From Gnetum montanum (Eukaryota > Streptophyta > Gnetopsida > Gnetales > Gnetaceae), in NCBI GenBank assembly GCA_015680685.1, contig MNCI01034026.1, positions 160,145 to 224,144 on the forward strand: DNA of 64,000 nucleotides. Direction: 5' to 3'. Both the position numbers and the translations under genes were made by a program. Position 1 is the stretch's first letter; the number at the start of each line of letters is the position of its first letter. A model generated the notes under the pieces. It was given only the letters and a program-made list of their open reading frames with translations. It ran no database searches and was not told where the DNA came from. Below are positions 59,452 through 64,000 of this stretch, one piece after another.

Positions 59452-60307
59452 GATCTTGCAATAGGCTGTGGTATCAAAGGAAAAGGTTGGGTTATGGTAA
59501 TCGTAGGTGGGCCAAACAAGGAAAAGGATGTTTGTGTTAGAACCTGAGGCACAAAGGGGAAAAATGGGTTATAGATGCTTATGTTGCTTGAGGTCCCAAT
59601 GAGGGTCCTATTAGCATGGAAAAGGGGGATAATGATGTAGACATCATTGTGGCTAGGTGAATGAAGTTAGGTTATGTGGCAAAGGGGATCGATGAAAATA
59701 AGGAATTGCATTGGGACACAGGTTGTGTCTCGTGTGTGGTGATGATGGGTGTGGACCCAAACATGGTAGGATGGATAGGAGGAGAGTTGGGTCTTGAAAC
59801 TTGTCCCATTGATGAGGTAAGAGACATGGAGCTAAATGTGGTTGTTTAGAGAGTCAGAGTTTGGAAGAGACTTCTAATGAAGGTGTCTAGCTCTTGTTCA
59901 TTCTCAAACTCATCTTCCTCTTCTTAACAATACTTTGAATTGATTTCCTCACTAAACTCATCAACCTTTATGATTTGTGTGAGCATTTGTGCATAGAAGT
60001 TAGTGAGGGGGATTTATTCATAGGTGGATGGGATTTACTCTTTCCCATCCTGACGTATAATTTCAAATTGATGCTTATCATTAGATTCAGAGAAAAGTAT
60101 TAAGAAACTAGCTTGTATCATAGCACAAATGAAGTTGTAGAATTCCTCATTAATAACCATGAAATTTGCAGTTTCATCTCTTTGCCTATGAGATTTCCTT
60201 CACTCTATGACCACAAGGTCTTTTGGGTCATAGATACAAACTGCATCTTGGCTTGATACAATGTTTTTCAAGTTAAGAGGTAGTATTGTTGATTGGTTGA
60301 AAGACAT
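59452..60307 (-). pseudogene. Element D gag, N-terminal part
   Basis: From ATG at 60307 the frame reads MSFNQSTILPLNLKNIV, then NEEFYNFICAMIQASFLIL, then IIRQDGKE and IPLTNFYAQMLTQII, with few stops. This parallels the N-terminus of element C gag. A Ser/Thr/Pro-rich stretch follows to the element C insertion point. The gene resumes at 41052. Exact role of this N-terminal domain unknown. Confidence 0.7.
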
Positions 60308-60422
60308 GATTATGATGCTGAAAATGGCTTGCAAAAGGTTATAAAAGGTGAAAAATAAAGAAAATTCATAAAGTAGAATTCAAAAAATATTAAGAGAAGA
60401 AAAAATGATTGAAAATGGTCTA

Positions 60423-60640
60423 CTTACTATAAATAGTAAGTGGGGGGTACGGGGGGTATAGCCCCTTACCAAAAATGGAAAGCTGGGATATCACTTTCTA
60501 TCCACTCCTAGATTCCCAGATGTAGAAAAGGTAAAAAATTATAAAAATGGACAAAACAAGTGACTTACTATAAGTGGTAAGTGGGGGAAAAAGGAGGATA
60601 CACCCCTTTTACAAGAAATGGAAAGTTAGGAATGTTGGCA
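60423..60640. repeat. Direct repeats with hairpin in element D leader
   Basis: Two ~70 bp copies (60423-60490 and 60564-60632), ~141 bp apart, each starting with CTTACTATAA(A/G)T.GTAAG, then a G-run, a TATA.CCCCTT phrase and AAATGGAAAG. The first CTTACTATAAATAGTAAG is a perfect 8 bp stem. They lie between PBS and gag, as do the element C leader repeats. Confidence 0.7.
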
Positions 60641-60851
60641 CCAAGCTTCACCCACGCTGGCCTCCTAGCTATCACACCCCTAGGAGTGGTAGGGAAAAAA
60701 GAAAGAGTGAGATGGGAGGATCTCACACCTTCTAAAACTAATGTCGGTGAAGGAGGAGGGAGGGAGAAGTATGATAGCTAAAATAGAAACTTGAAACTTT
60801 CTTAAAATAGTTTTGGCAAGTTGCTAAATTTCACAACAAGAAAAAAGGTGC

Positions 60852-60893
60852 NNNNNNNNNNNNNNNNNNNNNNNNNNNNNNNNNNNNNNNNNN
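60852..60893. other. Assembly gap, 42 N
   Basis: Run of N in the element D leader. Confidence 1.
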
Positions 60894-61059
60894 CACACTG
60901 GGCCAGGGGGTGGGGGGTGTGGTATGATACCCATGTTGGATCTAGAAAATTTCCAGCAACTATTGTGAATTCTTTCAAGGCCCAAACACCCACATTGTAG
61001 GCTTGGTGGTAGAAAAACGAGCAGAAAACTGGTAGATTAATTTAGTTGAAGAACTTGGG

Positions 61060-61088
61060 TGGAGGCCCTCCTTCTAGTGCCAAGAAAC
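61060..61088 (-). promoter_or_regulatory. Element D primer-binding site
   Basis: The minus strand reads TTGGCACTAGAAGGAGGGCC just inside the LTR end, nearly the same as element C. Confidence 0.7.
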
Positions 61089-62183
61089 TATTGTAATGAA
61101 AAATCTTGGTCACTAGAAAAACCAACCATTCTTAGTTACAAGTAGCCTTAACCCTAAATCCCCTAGGACCTCCTCAAGAAAAATGGAATTTAGGGTGCCC
61201 TAGATGGTTCAGTAGATCACCTAAGGACTTGAGGAGTGTGAGAAATGAGGAGAACAAAGCAAGAATATGCATATTTATAAAATAATTCACTAAAAATATA
61301 ACAATTATCTTAGGAATTGTACATAAAATAAAATCATAAACTTTATTAAATAAACAAAGAATGAGTTCAAAGGGGTGTACAAATTTTGTGCCTAAGAGGG
61401 AGGCAAAGGGGTTCATTTGGGTAGGGGTTTAGAGCCCATTGAAGCCATGATCAACTTCATGATCTGGTATCTCTACCACTCCTGATGTTATTGAACCTCC
61501 TTTGTCATCACCTTAGATCTACAATGTTGGTTACTGCTAAGGTTAGGAAAATGTAAAGGATTGGGGCAACCAAAGTACACCATGTTGGGATTTTGGGGAT
61601 CCCAAGGGGGTAATGTTGACACCCAAAGCTCACAAATCCTAAGGAGGCTAATAGGTTGCAGAGGTTCCATTCNAGGAGAGTGAGGATCAGATGGTGTGGA
61701 GGGGGCTAGATAGCTAGGATGCATGGGGTTGAATCTCACCTATTCCCTTGAACATGGTAGCTACTTTTCAAAAATTTGCTAGAAAATTTGTAGCCAATCA
61801 GTCAGCCATTTGTAGCCAATTTGCAACCCAAATCATGGCCATAACCCTATAAAAACCAAACCTTTGCACCATGTCAAGGTTCCATACTTTTGCAATTTAG
61901 CACCCTTTGAATTTTGGGCATCCAAGAGCTCTTGCTTCCTTAGTAGAAATGTAGCTTCTTAGAGCTCAAAAGAATGGAACCTCTGCAACCTATTAGCCTC
62001 CTTAGGATTTGTGAGCTTTGGGTGTCAACATTACCCCCTTGGGATCCCCAAAATCCCAACATGGTGTACTTTGGTTGCCCCAATCCTTTACATTTTCCTA
62101 ACCTTAGCAGTAACCAACATTGTAGATCTAAGGTGATGACAAAGGAGGTTCAATAACATCAGGAGTGGTAGAGATACCAGATC
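61089..62183 (-). mobile_element. Element D 5' LTR, misassembled
   Basis: 61089-61672 is collinear with the 3' LTR from 16708. 61674-62183 is the continuation in reverse orientation (its reverse complement matches 17100-17580). Its outer 212 bp duplicate 61461-61672. About 430 bp of the LTR end present in the left copy is missing. See the inverted-repeat entry. Confidence 0.75.
61461..62183. repeat. Exact 212 bp inverted repeat bounded by single Ns (assembly inversion)
   Basis: 61461-61672 and 61972-62183 are reverse complements without any difference that I can see. Single Ns sit at 61673 and 62184. The inner sequence fits the LTR only when flipped. The simplest reading is a contig overlapping its neighbour by 212 bp that was placed backwards. 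Confidence 0.85.
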
Positions 62184-62184
62184 N

Positions 62185-62667
62185 GAAGGATTTATACCAA
62201 ACATCAAATATATGTAATATTCAACATTATGTGTAAAGGTAATAATAGAGAAAGTATAGAAAGAAAAAGAAAATGATGCTTTATTGATATAGAATATTAT
62301 GTTCAGATCATGCTTTGAGAGTGTTCCTTGGGGTTTTCTTCCTTTGGCATCTATCCCTTAGAGATAATCTAGCATTGCTACCATGGTTAGGCCTATAACC
62401 CATCTAGAACTGATGGCTAGTCCACTTCTTATCCTGCTTAACCTAGCTCCCATGACTTGCCTATATGAGCTCCACCACTCCATGTTGGCATGACCTCTAA
62501 GCTTGGGTATAAATGCCTTAGGTTAAACCTCAAAAGGTTAACTCAAGAGACATGTCTATTATTACAACTACCCTTTTGGGTTTTGTTATGATAATAGTAA
62601 TACTTGTTATGAAGAGGCACCATCTTCATTATGCAACAAGATCATTTAGGAATGGGGATGTGATAAA
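62185..62667. other. Right flank of element D, unassigned
   Basis: Begins GAAGG after the N. 62204-62240 resembles the left flank 16668-16707. The minus strand at the right edge reads TATCACATCCCCATTCC, possibly a decayed LTR start (TGTCACATCCC). No coding motif. Confidence 0.35.
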
Positions 62668-63100
62668 TGCCATGCAATCATATGATCTTAGAGATAAATA
62701 ACTATGAAATATCCCCTACACTAGTTGAAGTTCTTATAACTAGGAAAAGAGATGACTTAGTCAACAAGTCCACCACCAAAAGGATATTATTCTTTCCACC
62801 TCTAGTATAAGGTAAACCAGTAATAAAATCAATATCGATAGCCTTTCACTTTTACTCTAGAATAGTGTAAGGATACAAGTAGCCACCTGGTTGTTGGAAT
62901 CAAGTTTAACTTGTTGAAAAATTAGACATTTAGGTACAAATTATCTAGCCTACTTCTTCATTCCTAGCTAGTAGTACTACCTCTTTAGCATTTGGTACAT
63001 CTTGTCATTACTTGAATGCATCTAAAGCCTATCGATAATATCTTCTTCTACTAGATCAGTTATGTTACTACTAATTTACCTCATCTATGACTTACTTGAG
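62668..63100 (-). pseudogene. Chromovirus integrase, N-terminal half
   Basis: The minus strand reads DKMYQMLKR, a zinc-finger-like stretch with stops, QVKLDSNNQ/QQPGGYLYP, then IDIDFITGLPYTRGGKNNI with the first catalytic Asp. VVDLLTKSSLFLVIRT and LFISKII.LHGI follow. It stops at the HG motif, where Del/Tekay integrases continue with ..IVSDRD..FTS. That continuation is what 15754-16647 supplies. The type and orientation agree with E. Confidence 0.75.
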
Positions 63101-64000
63101 TATCATACTTCTGAAGTCAAGAATGGATAATTTAAGTATCAAGAAGGAATAGTCGACTCGAGAGTTTATTGCTTCTTTCTTTGACATCCCAAATTCTCCC
63201 TTTATCAATATCTATCATGTATTAGCTTTTGGTACATCCAAGAGCATTCTTTCTTTCTAAATTAAAGAAAAAAATTACAAGGGACTTCAACTTCCCTATC
63301 ATTACTAATAAAAAGATATTTGTACAAACTTTACAACCTTAACTCATATAAAGATAATGAGAGAAATTTTGTACATGGATTAGGTCCACTCCACTCATAC
63401 AAATGAAATGAGAACAACAATATATGAATGGAAAGAGAAATGAGAGAAATCATCAATTGCCTTAATGAAATAAGTAATTGGATATCAAGAAACCATAGAT
63501 GTTAGACTAACCTCCTTCAATGTTAGAAAGAACAAAGCTAAACACCTTAATTTATACTAAGTAACTAATCACACAAATCTTATTCTTATTTGTAAAATTA
63601 CTCTTTTTCATCCCTATTTCTAAAGAAATTTTTTTTACACCTAATGCATTGAGCAACCAACTTGTTAATCTTGAAGTCATTGCATTAGATGATTTTTTAA
63701 AAATGGTAATGAGTACTAAGAATTAATTTAGATATTGGAAGTCTTCAATTGTATATCATTTTAATCCATAAAATTATTTTTGGTTTATTTATTTATTTAT
63801 TATATATATATACATATTACACACACACATACACACATATTGGGAATCATTCTAGACCTCCTAAGTATTAAGCTATACTAAGTTATCTTATAGTAGATTC
63901 TCATATTTAGTAGCTAGGATACTAAAATTTTTGGAGGCATCCCTTCCATGATCAACTTTGATAGCCTAGCACAACTCACAAATACTAATACTTGAAATTT
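63101..64000. other. AT-rich sequence, probably decayed chromovirus pol, plus microsatellites
   Basis: No motif I can defend. By position it should be RNase H / reverse transcriptase of the chromovirus on the minus strand, but stops are dense. (TTTA)n, (TA)n and (CA)n tracts lie at 63784-63840. Confidence 0.4.

Larger units (their letters stand above)
16708..62184 (-). mobile_element. Element D: Tat-like gag-pro element lacking pol, with nested insertions
   Basis: 3' LTR at 16708, 5' LTR from 61089, with PBS at 61060-61088. Removing B (20059-33090 plus its AACAT copy) and C (41053-59446 plus its CTTGT copy), the interior is ~12.6 kb. Its minus-strand order is PBS, leader with direct repeats, gag (60307-59452 and 41052-39190), protease, short tandem array, ~190 bp satellite array, unassigned sequence, short tandem array and 3' LTR. 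No reverse transcriptase, RNase H or integrase is seen. Gag, PBS and the sequence next to the 3' LTR are related to element C, so D looks like a non-autonomous member of the same group. The possible duplication GAAGG is compromised by the N at 62184. Confidence 0.75.

Noticed and set aside
61488-62156. Same 60-residue frame on both strands, looking like a conserved gene
   Set aside because: Product of the inverted duplicate at an assembly join inside the D LTR; no coding motif.

Overview
This window is nuclear DNA from a seed plant with a large, repeat-rich genome. I find no intact cellular gene, rRNA or canonical tRNA gene. Almost everything is LTR retrotransposon sequence, mostly Ty3/gypsy, old, riddled with stops and nested to several levels. 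The plant assignment rests on the element types: Athila-like elements with a third ORF, Tat/Ogre-like elements with a second (archaeal/plant-type) RNase H, and a Del/Tekay-like chromovirus. The species cannot be told from this sequence. Six N stretches or single Ns mark contig joins.

Layout. 1-980 is the edge of a minus-strand Athila-like element (A'), sitting in the end of a plus-strand B-type LTR (B1, 981-1869), which is itself cut by a C-type LTR (C', from 1870). 4292-12377 is a complete but pol-less Athila-like element (A, minus strand, target duplication CTATT). 12378-16647 is the 3' LTR and the C-terminal half of integrase of a chromovirus (E, minus). From 16708 to about 62184 runs one Tat-like element (D, minus), swollen by two complete insertions. 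These are B (20059-33090, plus, Athila-like, duplication AACAT) and C (41053-59446, minus, Tat-like, 18.4 kb, duplication CTTGT). D keeps gag and protease but has no pol. In its place is a ~4.2 kb tandem array of a ~190 bp unit (33096-37325). Right of D, 62668-63100 is an N-terminal integrase half of chromovirus type, so the nest may lie inside one split integrase gene.

How the parts fit. A and B share an extra ORF after the pol position, in sense, with a plant-transposon-protein-like domain and coiled coils. In both, a copy of the element's own U3 promoter module (short palindromic words plus a TATA box) lies about 0.4-0.5 kb upstream of that ORF. C carries a gene of similar layout in the opposite orientation to gag-pol. 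It has a TATA box, at least two introns whose splice phases agree, and a poly(A) signal, and it starts with a domain resembling FCP1/NIF HAD phosphatases. In C and D, short ~30 bp tandem arrays lie on both sides of the segment that holds pol and this antisense gene in C and is missing from D.

Odd features: U3 regions of several families carry family-specific palindromic word arrays next to TATA; G-tracts expand at one fixed place of the satellite unit; and an exact 212 bp inverted repeat bounded by single Ns (61461-62183) is almost certainly an assembly inversion.
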